In this document: positions 45,970 through 56,475 of the stretch, piece after piece
How positions within the stretch are numbered: the stretch's first letter is position 1
Layout: every line of letters begins with the position of its first letter
Source: Xylaria sp. FL1777
Taxonomy: Eukaryota; Ascomycota; Sordariomycetes; Xylariales; Xylariaceae
NCBI GenBank assembly: GCA_022578965.1
Contig: MU400699.1
Span: 1 to 64,000 of the forward strand
Direction: 5' to 3'
Length of the DNA stretch: 64,000 nt
The notes under the pieces: model-generated
Told to the model about the DNA's origin: nothing
Database searches by the model: none
Seen by the model: only the letters and a program-made list of their open reading frames with translations
Program-made: the position numbers and the translations under genes

Positions 45970-48021
45970 ATGGATCCACACCAACCTCAGAAGTGCAAAT
46001 GGGAAGGGTGCCGTTCATATGACGTGGTTTCTGGAGGTATATACTGCCAGAACCACAAGAGACAGTATGATCAAAGTCGCCCTCTACAATCGGATAAAAG
46101 CCAGGCTTTCGCAAGTTCCTCGTCCAATCTACCACAAAGTCCCCCCAGGGGTTCCGCAACAATGCGGTTAGAAAGCCGAGTAATTGAAAATGGCTCGTTA
46201 AATAATCTTTATTCCTCCGGCATATCACCTATAAATGAAAAGAAGCAGCTTCATCATGTACATGTCGCGCGAAAAAGCACCAAACAACCATCGAATTTAG
46301 GGCAAACCCATGTTTCCCCAACGCCTCCTGTACAGAGGTTGTCCACAGACACGCCATCCGCAAATCCACGACCAGCGAAGAGACAACGTGTGTTAGGTGT
46401 GCCAAATTTATCTGAAGTGCATCCAAGGTCAAACAGTTCCTCGTTCTCTGAGAATGGCATCCCTCCATCGTCTAAAAGAGGTATGTTCAGACAGTCCGAA
46501 GAGAGAACTTATAAACTTAGTGCATTAGAGGATTTTGCACTGCGACCTAAGAAAAAAGAGGCCGCAAATGAGTCAGCGAGGTCGAAGATGTACAATGACC
46601 GACGACAATCATATCGAGGAGAAAGCCATCCTAGTAACTCCAGCCGACAAACGCCGACCTCAAGTAAACCGCCTCAAGGCGCCGGCCTCAACGGGGTCAT
46701 TCGCCCCGGATCCTTTGTAATAGATCTTACAAGGGATGATTCAGAGCCTCCGTTGCCATCCCCCGAGTCTCAGCTTTCACTAGAAAGTTGCATTCCAAAT
46801 GGCATCACAGTGGTGGGTCACCAGAAACCCAGGAGGCCCTCAGAGGGAAAACCTGATTTGGCACTGAATAACAAACATGGCCGGGAGGGGCCACACCAGC
46901 CAGGCGGTATTTCTCAAGCCGAATACAGGCCCTCTACTCAACCAGTCTCGAAGAAGATAGATACCCATGCCCCCCAAAGGTGCACGCAAAATGTAACCCC
47001 AGGCGCTTCGACTGAACAGACTACTTCGAAGTCTCCGAAGCGAACATCTTCCGAAGACAAACAAACGTCAAATGTACCGACTCCTAACACTAGTCTGGGG
47101 CCCGTGCATTTGGATTCACCTAATACTTCCACACATCCACATGACCTGCCACCTATCGAGGAGCGTCAACTTGCCAATGGAATCCGTCGAGTTTCTCTGA
47201 ACGAGAAAAGTCCAGCTCCAATTAATTTAGCTTTACGCAGTCCAAAATTAGAGCAAATGGCGGCCAAGGAAAATACCGAAGTTTCAGACCAAGCCACACC
47301 TATTCCTCCGGCACCAGTGACTTTTCAGCTTCACGCGACTGGAGCCACGACACCACACCAAAACCATGAAACACAGCAACCTGTGTTAAACGTCCAGTCT
47401 GCAGCTGTTTCCAGAACTGAAAAAGACCAGTCGCCTACGACAACTAGCCAAGGGCCTTTGTCAGCCTTGTTAGGGGGTCGGAAATGGGAAAAGATGTCTC
47501 CCGAAGAACGGCGGCTCTTCTGGGTTTCGCAACACGATCCGCAACTCTTCGACGCTCAAATATATAGCGAGAATAATCGACCGTTTCGGCCAGGGGACGT
47601 CTTATTCGGGCTTCCTGATGATATGCTACCTCCACGGCCTACACGCATCGCAACGCATTTTGATTACCTTGACCTGAGACCCCGCTACTCACGCCAACGA
47701 TACGAAGAGTGGTACCAGCAGAAGCAGGAAGAGATCTCAGCCCGTGGCGGCCGGAAACGAAACTTCGGTGCGGCCGTCAAGCGAGCAGCCCAGCGGAAGC
47801 GGGCAGCGCCAATACCCAGCCAGGAGCAAAAGCGTGATAGCCTGCCACAGCGCGTGCGGGACAATCCGAAGTGGCTTGCAGCGCTTGACGTGTTGGAGAA
47901 ACTCGAAGCTCAGGCACGAGAGAAGAAACGCTCGAGAAAGCTCTCCCAGGAATCCACCAAGAACAAAGCGTCTGTGGTAGATGCCACGCTCGATTCCGAT
48001 GCAGATATGGAGTCTGGCTGA
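45970..48021 (+). CDS. probable nuclear protein with Cys/His motif and SUMO-interacting motif (683 aa)
   Basis: The single exon starts at ATG 45970 (CTACCATGGAT). Residues 9-29 form a compact zinc-binding candidate: C9-x4-C14-x11-C26-x2-H29 (CKWEGC, then YCQNH). A long Ser/Pro-rich disordered middle contains VIDLTRDD at 250-257. This is a textbook SUMO-interacting motif: four hydrophobic-acidic positions followed by acidic residues. The C-terminal quarter (about 495-640) is charged and helical, starting LSALLGGRKWEKMSPEERRLFW and passing through several basic clusters that look like nuclear localisation signals. I do not recognise the full-length family. A SUMO-linked chromatin or transcription role is inferred from the two motifs and the basic tail only. 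Confidence 0.75.
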   Translation: MDPHQPQKCKWEGCRSYDVVSGGIYCQNHKRQYDQSRPLQSDKSQAFASSSSNLPQSPPRGSATMRLESRVIENGSLNNLYSSGISPINEKKQLHHVHVARKSTKQPSNLGQTHVSPTPPVQRLSTDTPSANPRPAKRQRVLGVPNLSEVHPRSNSSSFSENGIPPSSKRGMFRQSEERTYKLSALEDFALRPKKKEAANESARSKMYNDRRQSYRGESHPSNSSRQTPTSSKPPQGAGLNGVIRPGSFVIDLTRDDSEPPLPSPESQLSLESCIPNGITVVGHQKPRRPSEGKPDLALNNKHGREGPHQPGGISQAEYRPSTQPVSKKIDTHAPQRCTQNVTPGASTEQTTSKSPKRTSSEDKQTSNVPTPNTSLGPVHLDSPNTSTHPHDLPPIEERQLANGIRRVSLNEKSPAPINLALRSPKLEQMAAKENTEVSDQATPIPPAPVTFQLHATGATTPHQNHETQQPVLNVQSAAVSRTEKDQSPTTTSQGPLSALLGGRKWEKMSPEERRLFWVSQHDPQLFDAQIYSENNRPFRPGDVLFGLPDDMLPPRPTRIATHFDYLDLRPRYSRQRYEEWYQQKQEEISARGGRKRNFGAAVKRAAQRKRAAPIPSQEQKRDSLPQRVRDNPKWLAALDVLEKLEAQAREKKRSRKLSQESTKNKASVVDATLDSDADMESG

Positions 48022-48766
48022 CTGACGATTGACTACGGATGATGCACCAGAACATATCTCCTGTTTTGGAATTTACCTGTATCACACGCCTCGTGGTGCG
48101 ATTACATGGTCTATACGCTTAGCTATACACACACGGCCTGCGGCTTCTATATACCCCTAAGGCGTCAACAACGTCTATCTTCTGTCTATTTCTTAGATAT
48201 AAGGACAAACGGGCGTTATGTCCGAAGGCTTGGCGGATTCCGTAGCTTCGACAAACAGGTGTGCATAATTGGTACACCAATGGACGAATGCAATAGGAAT
48301 TGGGGGGTGGAAGGGATGGAAGGACATAACAGGGTACAAACCGTAGGATCGGGTCAGGACGCGTCTGTATAACGCGAACCCATGTGATGGGTTACGCACA
48401 ATCCCGCTTCCGGCGGGCGGAAATACGGATTCTACACACCCTCCAATACCTAAGGCGGGCGTTGTACAGAGGGTATAATAACTAGGTACTCGTCACGCCA
48501 GTCAGGTAGCCAGTATCTAAAAACCAACAGCACGAAAACTGCTGCTGCTTCTATACATTAAATTCGATATCTACCGTACATTTTTAGGCTTGTTGTAATC
48601 TGGCATTGTTTATTTACTGAATCTCTTTCTATTGCTACATTCCGTTTGCATTTCACTTGAGGGGATGAATCTGATCACCTGCTCTTTTATCTATCCAGGA
48701 TTTTTTATCTCGTCTTGTGGACTCTGCACCCTTTTTGGTCTGTAAATATCATGAATTTTTTTAACA
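48022..48766. other. intergenic between convergent genes, no gene seen
   Basis: About 0.75 kb between the 3' ends of the SIM-containing gene and aconitase. Small hairpins near 48380-48425 could serve in 3'-end formation. No gene is seen. Confidence 0.55.
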
Positions 48767-51287
48767 TTATGATTTCTGAGATAGCAGGTTCAGAGCGCTG
48801 CCCGCGAGTATGAATTGAGCCTGGTCGCGGCTCACGGCGTGGCGTGTGGGGATCAGCACCTCCTCGCCGGTTCGGAAGTTCTTGACGCGCAGCGACACGT
48901 CGCCCTGCCCGCCGTTCCGCAGCATGTCTAGTAGACCAACGGTCTCAACCTCGTCACAGGCGTTGATGCGGTCGTAATCGGCCTCGTTAACAAACGTTAG
49001 CGGCACCACACCCTGCTTCTTGAGGTTTGTCTCATGGATGCGGGCGAAGCTCTTGGTGAGAACCACGCGGGCACCCAGGTATCGAGGCTGTAACGCCGCA
49101 TGCTCTCGCGCGCTTCCCTCGCCGTAGTTATGCTCGGCGACGACGAGCCAGGGCTGGGAGGCGTCGCGCCATCGCTGTGCAAGCTCTGGGATTGTGTGCT
49201 GGGAGCCGTCTGTATCGTACGCGACGTTGACCTCGCCTGTCTCGGCGTTGGTGGCCGTGTTCAGTGTATTGGCGCTGATATTAGGAAGGTGGCCTTTGTA
49301 TTTCAACCAAGGCCCGGCGGCAGAAATGGTGTCAGTCGTACACTTGCCCGTTACCTTCACGAGCACCCTCAGGCCGGTCAGCTCCGATGCCGGAAACGGC
49401 TCAAAGGGCTCCAGTAGGGCAAGACGCAATGAGCTCGGCGATATGGCGACTTCGACTGATGGATCTGGGGTCGACGTTACGGCCTGGAACTCCTGCCGTG
49501 CGACTTCGAACGGCTGTAGTGGAATCTCTTTGCCTGAAGGAGGCGTGAAACGGAACTCCTTGCCGGAAGCCGTCTGCAACGAATCGGTCATAGGGTTGAA
49601 AGTAGTTGTGCCCGCGAATGTCATAGCTGTAACAATCTCAGGTGACGCTAAGAAGTTCATCGTGTCCAGGTTGCCGTCGTTGCGACCCCGGAAGTTGCGG
49701 TTGTATGATGTGAGGATAGCGTTGGGAGTGCCCTTCTCAATTCCATCGTGACGCTTCCATTGACCAATGCATGGACCACAAGCGTTCGAAAGTACAGTAC
49801 CGCCAGCCTCTTTGAAGGTATCAAGAGGTCCGTCTCGTCGCAGAGTTTCTCTAATTTGATCACTCCCCGGGGTGATGTAGAAATCAGAGGCCGGCTTCAG
49901 GCCGGCTTCCAGAGCCTCACGTACCATGCTTTCCACACGGGTCATATCCTCGTAGGAGCTATTCGTACAGCTACCAATGAGACCGGCCGAGAGCTTCTCG
50001 GGCCAGTTCTCATCTTGTACAGTTTTTTTGAATTGAGATAAAGGTGTAGATAGATCAGGAGTGAAGGGGCCGTTGATATGAGGTTCCAAGGTCGCTAAGT
50101 CGATGGTAATGACCTCATCGTACTGAGCGCCCTCATCGGCCCTTAGGGAAATAATATCAGAGAATTTCTTAGCCTCAGCAGCTACGTCACGTCGGTGGGT
50201 GGATTCGAGATAGCGCACATGAGCGGAGTTAAACGGGAATATAGAGGTCGTGGCGCCAACTTCCGCTCCCATGTTGCAGACGGTAGCCATACCTGTGCAG
50301 CTAAGTGTCTCGACTCCAGGTCCGAAGTACTCGATAATATAGCCCGTACCGCCGCGAACTGTCAGTTGTCCTGCGAGGTTCAGGATGATGTCTTTAGGCG
50401 AGGCCCAGCCGTTAAGCTTGTTGACCAGCTTCACACCAAGGACACGGGGTGCCTTTAGCTCCCACGGCGCACCGACGAGGGCTTCCACAGCATCAGCACC
50501 GCCAACACCGATAGCGATGGTCGAGAGACCTCCGGCGTTAGGCGTGTGGCTATCAGTACCTAGCATCATGAGACCAGGCGCGGCATAGTTTTCAAGGACA
50601 CTCTGGTGGATGATGCCAGCACCAGGTGGCCAGAACTCAATGCCGTACTTTTTAGCAGCAGACTCCAAGAAATCGAAGACTTCCTGGTTCATCTTAATGC
50701 CGGATTCCAGGTCGGATTTAGCGCCATTTTCGCCAACAATAAGATGGTCGCAGTGGGTGCTCGCAGGAATAGCGGTCGTGGGCAGGTTACAGGTCATGAA
50801 CTGGAGGAGAGCCATCTGTGCCGAGGCGTCCTGCATGGCGACGCGGTCAGGCTTGAGCTTCAGGTTTGCGACGCCCCGAATATCACGACCACCGTTCGTG
50901 TTCGTCAGAAGCGACTCCTCGGCATTATCCAGATGGCTGTAGAGGATCTTCTCGGCCAGGGTGAGGGCGCTGCCCCTGCCGAGGACCTCCTTGACCTTCT
51001 CATAATTCTTGACGAGCTTCAGATAGGGCGGGATCCGTGGGTTCGAATTGTCGAATGCAGGAGTCGCAAACGATCGGGGGCGTGTGACGTCTCCTCGACG
51101 GCCTCGTGCTATGAGCTGCTATAAAGGCGTAATAATAATGGATGGTCAGTTGGAAGATGGACGGTTGCGAAGATCAGTTATTGAAGAGAGTTCGTTAAAA
51201 AAAAAAAAAAGGAAAAGAAACAAGAAAAGAGAGAAGGCTTACTCGGAGGCTCGCGCCTCGACGGGCGGCGATCTCAATTGCCCTCAT
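48767..51287 (-). CDS. mitochondrial aconitate hydratase (798 aa, one intron)
   Basis: Minus-strand exon 1 is 51287-51243 (MRAIEIAARRGASLR) and exon 2 is 51118-48767. The 124-nt intron has donor GTAAGC and acceptor TATAG. The first exon supplies the start of a basic mitochondrial targeting sequence, so the gene begins well upstream of the first internal Met at 50836. Aconitase marks include GTDSHTPNAGGL, GSCTNSSYEDMTR and SNACGPCIGQW; the last two carry the three cysteines that hold the 4Fe-4S cluster. The swivel domain with GEGSAREHAALQPRYLGA follows. It interconverts citrate and isocitrate in the matrix. The wording IIHQSVLENYAAPGLMMLGT resembles fungal Aco2-type enzymes, one of which may act on homocitrate in lysine synthesis, more than Aco1. 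That subtype is a leaning, not proof. Confidence 0.92.
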
Positions 51288-54200
51288 CCTTCAGATGGCG
51301 CATAGCAACTTGTTCAGAGTCAATGATTTCCACGATGCGAGAGAGAGTCAAGCAGAGAAAACGCCATGGTTAGTTAGTTTGACAATGCGACGTCTCTGAT
51401 TGGTTGCTTGCGGAAGAGAGAGGTGCGATGCCGGAGACAGGCGGCATTACGGAGCTGTTGAGGTGGGTGGGTTAGCCGTGTGCCGGCGTCTGTTTTGCCG
51501 GCGATTAGATATGTAGGTACACTACTGCAAGTAGTATATGTACATAGTAGTTAAACATGTACAGAGCAAAGTGGCTACTCTAGGCGAGCCCACCTAGTGT
51601 TTTTATTGGCAATATTCAAGGGAAGTATAAGCGAAAAGGTAAAATAATCATTGGTGTTTTCTTTTGAACCAATGTACCTATGTAGTATTGACGATTCGCA
51701 CCACAGAAATATCTTTACTTGTGGTCAACGTCAATGTAACCCAACTGCCACTAAAACTTAATCAGCATAACACAGCTTCTACATACGCGTTAGTTCAAAA
51801 GTGGTAGCGCAACTCCCCCAGGTATCTCTAGGCGATGTCTTATTACCTAAGGTTAGCGAACTTCCAACAGCTCTCAGAAGGCAAACTACCAAACCTTGCC
51901 CATATATATCTTCTCGGGTGCCTGCCAATGGCAGTATGGCAACGAGAAGGAATACCTACTAACCAAACCATTTAGTCTAACCTACCTCAGTTAGACAACT
52001 TCAAGCAACTATCGCCAAGCTCAATAGGATATGCGTATGTGCATGTAGGTCGTCATCCACCTCCAGTGCCAGTGCCGTACAGGATGATTATGCTTACTTA
52101 CATACATTAGTCCCTTAAACCAACGGCCAATAAGTCAACCAGCTAGACCGTTGAAATCTACTTCAATATACCGTTGAAAACCATAGCTCATGGGTATAGT
52201 CAAGAAGAAGATTATATGATGCCGGCAAGTCAATCTTCTACTAGCATGTCTGCCTAGTGAGAGTCACGTAGTATTCCCATGTTTGATCGACTTGACAACC
52301 TCAGCACACTACGCTGTGCCGTACAGAGGTATGTACCATTGCATTCGAGTGCATACAGTACTCCGCCCCTTGCAGAATCATCTCCAACTCATGTTCAGAG
52401 TTGTTTGGGGTCGAGCCCGCCTATTGACGATGGGATGGGTATTGTGCTTTTGGCGGTGAGCATTCAAACTCCAATGCCGGAATGGGACATTTCCCCTCAC
52501 AGGCTCTGGAGAAGACGTAGGTATCCGTACCTACTTACATACCTCCTCGTCTACCGCGTACGTAGTAGATATTTATCGTACCGCCTCTCACATACCGGTA
52601 CACTACACCTTCGGTCCGGCCAAACCGAGACTAACTTGATTCAGTAGCTAGGCACGTCCAGATGGTTTCCACTTTGTCCTGTCTGGCAGATGTACGTCCT
52701 GCAGCAGGAATGCCTCGTATGTTATATGCTATGAGTTCTGGCTGCTGTGAGGATGATTGGTACAGCCATCGTGAGAGGTCGAAGTAAGGAGACTGTCGAG
52801 ATATATATCGTATCACGCTTGGACATGTTTTGAGCATATTCTGGACATAGGTCGGTGTGATACGTAGCAGGAGAAAGTGTTGCTTTCCTGTAGCTGACGC
52901 TTTGCCACGCTGACTGACACTGCTAGGGCTGAAGTCTTTGCTGAGTGCACCAGATTTCGTCTTAGTACACTTCTACACTACGCGCAGTTATTAATATCTC
53001 CTGCTGATCGCACAGCATCCCAGTAATAGAAGGAGAGCGTCGTCAATCAAACCCACTTTTACTTAATTATTTGTGTCAAAGCTGGCTAGCCGGGCTAGCG
53101 TCCCTAAGAATGAATCCTCCGGCAATTTTAGAGGCGAAAGCGATCCATCATCCGTCTTTTGGGACGACGATCCGCCCGAGTCTCCGGCTACCTACATTAC
53201 GTAGTAGTATACACGTATATGTAGGTACGAGCAAACAGTGTGAGTTCCTTACTATATTGCACCTCCATACCCTACACGTACATGGGGTAATATACAGTTA
53301 GTGTACGGTACCGGTACGCGACTGCGACATTCCAAGGCCAGGGAGCCAGGGTCGTCAGCCTGGGCTCATCTGTGCGCGACACGGCAGAAGAAGCTTACTT
53401 TTAAGCTTTTTAAGGTTTGACCATGCAATGCAGAACCTCAGACCTACATCCTTCCGTCCCTCATCACATTTGCTAGCCAATGGCCAATCTAATTATACAA
53501 TCCGTGCCTCCGTGCCGGGATTCGGTTATTTCACGTCGGTTAATTAACTCGGTGAACCGTAAAGTTAAGAGCTTGGGCCAGCTAAAGGAAACATACACTA
53601 CACAGTGAGATAGATCCGTCGGATGCACGCCGATTACTGTTCTTTCGTTATGGCGGTGCTTTTTGTCCCCACACGGAGTTTGAGGACGGACCCTCACCAC
53701 GCTCGCTCATCAGCGATGTCAAGCTCGATAAGCATACATGTAAGTAAACCTACACGCCTCTAGTCTAGCTGATGCTATTTCTAGTCATAGTAGTGTAGGA
53801 ACACGTGGTCAAGGGAGTGTTCATCTAGCATAGTCTATGTTCGATGTCTCTCACGATGGGGAAGCATCGTGTAAGTGCTATCTGGTTTGGATAGTTCATC
53901 GAGTTGTTTGCATTTCATTCACCATGTCTCTACAGTCCTGACACGGGGTCTGGACATATCTTGGATCTATTGCCTGCCTATTCAGGTTTTATGTAGACCG
54001 TCTTACTAGCATCGTAGTATCCGACCCCCATCCCAAAGTCTTGGTACTTTCGTTTCATTGACCGCTGCTAGCGACTAAGGCGAGAGATTACGCCAAAAAT
54101 CCCACCCGGCCGGCATCTCGAGGAAGCTGCCTCTAATAGGCTCCAGGGTTTGCGCCTTGCGCCACGCCAACTGATGGAATAAGCAATGGTCCCATCATCG

Positions 54201-54585
54201 CCTCGCCCTTGCCGTGGATGTCTCAGTGCCCACCCCAGCTTACACTCCTAGTCGTAACTCCTAGCGCCAGTCATATGTATAGAAGTCCGCCAAGCCTGCC
54301 AGGACACGACGGTGTGCTGTGATAATACAGTAGTGTATGAGTGGACATTGGACATTGGTCGACAAGCATAGATAATGACGGGGCTTGATAGCTGCGGGTG
54401 CATCCTGGACGGTCCTAGGTCAGCGTGGAGTCAGACAACGTTCAATAGATTGTTCTGGGTCGACCACCACGGCGTAAAACGCCTCTACGCAGTATATAGG
54501 ATTGGCATTCCCTCTTGGTCGCACTCAGCTGGCCTTGGAGTGATTTTGTAGTTTTTGTCCTTCCCATCAAGCACGAAATTTCAAC
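51288..54585. other. long intergenic interval, no gene seen
   Basis: About 3.3 kb of mixed DNA with many TAGGTA, TACGTA and GTACGTAG motifs. The longest frame is 122 codons at 52279 with no family features. The start is aconitase promoter and the end is P450 promoter. Confidence 0.55.
54493..54498 (+). promoter_or_regulatory. TATA element of the second P450
   Basis: TATATA lies 88-93 bases before the ATG at 54586, followed by a CT-rich leader and CATCAAGCACG. Confidence 0.45.
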
Positions 54586-56475
54586 ATGCCTGCCGCTTGG
54601 GTCTACCCAGTCCTCGCCCTCGTGGGCTTAGCGATATATCGTATCCTTCAGATTGGTAGCAGACCAAAGGACTTCCCTCCAGGACCACCGACCCTCCCGA
54701 TTATAGGCAATCTGCATTTGATGCCCAAGGAGAATGGTCATGTTCAATTCAAGAAATGGGCCGAGGAATACGGGTAAATAACTTGTTCCTTGCCCTACTC
54801 AAACATTGCTAATGATGCTTGGATAGGCCGGTTTACTCACTTATGCTGGGACCAAATGTCATGATCGTATTTTCTTCAGACCAAGCTGTGAAAGACACTT
54901 TCGATAAGAAGAGTTCCATCTACTCATCCCGCCCTGAAGTCTACATTGCACGAACTGTTGGTGGTTCACACAAGGTCGATGGCGGCTACCGTGTTCTGAA
55001 CATGGTAAGTCAAGACTATACACCTCTATTGACTACAATGCCACTAACATGTCGTTCTCAGCCATATGGCGATCGGTGGAGAATGGCCCATCGTGTATAC
55101 CACAGTATTCTCAACATCAGGGCTGCCAAAAGCTTCGTTCCTTACCAAGACCTCGAGAACAAGCAGATGCTCCAGGGTTTCCTGGACAACCCGGACTCAT
55201 TCATTGACCACCTACGTCGCTATTCCTTTTCGTTGACCACACAGATGATCTACGGTTTCCGAACGCCAACATTGGATGACTGGAGACTAAAGTCCTTGTT
55301 CCACAACCTTCACCAGTTCTCCAAGGCCATGGGTACCGCCTCAGCTATGATCTTGGACATGTTCCCCCCTCTACGAGCCCTGCCGGATTCTCTCCTCTCG
55401 AGCCGAGCTCACGCTAAAAACCTTCACGATATCGAACTGAAGTTTCACAAGGGTAACTGGATGGAAGTAAAGAAGAAGCTCAAGGCCGGTACTGCCAAGG
55501 TAAGTCACTCATATCTCTATGTTCTCGCCAGGTGACGTATGTGCTCATGTCGTTTATTTTAGCCCTCGCTATGTGTCGATTTGATCAAGGCCCAAGACGC
55601 CGAAGGTTTCTCTGATGAACAAGCCGGCTACATCGCCGGCAACCTGCTGGAAGCCGGTGCTGATACCACGGCTGCCCAGCTTACCGGTTTTGTTCAGGCC
55701 ATGCTGTTGTTCCCCGAGGTGCAAAAGAAAGCTCAGGAAGAGCTCGATCGTGTCTGCGGCTCCCGGCTCCCTACCATGGACGACTGGGATGACCTGCCCT
55801 ATATCCGTGCCTGCGTCAAAGAGACGAACAGATGGATGCCGACCGCCATTCTGGGTATTGCACACTCCAATAACAAGGAAGACGTGTATATGGGTTACAG
55901 AATCCCCAAAGATTCCATGTGTGTAGTGAACGTCTGGTATGTATTATCCCGTTCCCAGCAAGGGCGTTGGAAACCGCGACTGACCACTGATTCACAGGGC
56001 TATTCACATGGACCCCAAGCGCCACCCCAACCCATCCGTGTTCGACCCCGAGCGTTTCATCAACGACAACACGACGTCGCAGGAATCCTCGCAGCAGAGG
56101 GACGTCTCGAAGCGCGACAACTTCCTCTTCGGCGTCGGCCGCCGCATCTGCCAGGGCATGCACATCGCGGACCGCTCCATGTTCCTCGCCATCTCGCGTC
56201 TGCTCTGGGGCTTCCGCATGGAGGTGCCGGTGGGCGGCGACGGCAGGCCCATCGTCCCCGACCCGACCAAGCTCATCCCCGGCATGCTGGTCCAGCCCGA
56301 GTCCTTCCCCGCCGCCATCAACCCCCGCACCCAGAAGCACGCCGACACCATCCGCGCCGAGTGGGCCGATGCCTTCGGCCTCCTCGACGCCGAGGAGCAG
56401 TGGAAGGAGATCCCCAAGGGCATGCCGCTGTCGACGTACGAGCCCGTGTCCGCCGCGGATCTTGAGAAGGCTTAA
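54586..56475 (+). CDS. cytochrome P450 monooxygenase (551 aa, four introns)
   Basis: Exons are 54586-54773, 54827-55004, 55062-55499, 55563-55936 and 55998-56475; introns of 53-63 nt all keep phase and have GTAAAT, GTAAGT or GTATGT donors. Marks in order are an N-terminal membrane anchor (VYPVLALVGLAIYRIL), the proline hinge FPPGPPTLPIIGNL, the I-helix AGADTTAAQ, ExxR (KETNR), and the haem loop FGVGRRICQG with Cys444. The tail after the haem Cys is about 107 residues, roughly 40 longer than usual, and ends in a polar stretch. Oxygen-activating residues are all present, so it should be active. Nearest neighbours are several kb away, so no partner can be assigned from context. Substrate is unknown. 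Confidence 0.93.

Noticed and set aside
52279..52647. 122-codon plus-strand frame in the aconitase-P450 interval
   Set aside because: Isolated, no domain, atypical composition; not enough to call a gene.
55581..56465. read-through version of P450 exon 4 ending in an Arg/His/Pro-rich tail
   Set aside because: The tail comes from reading through the intron at 55937-55997; the spliced frame restores the haem loop.
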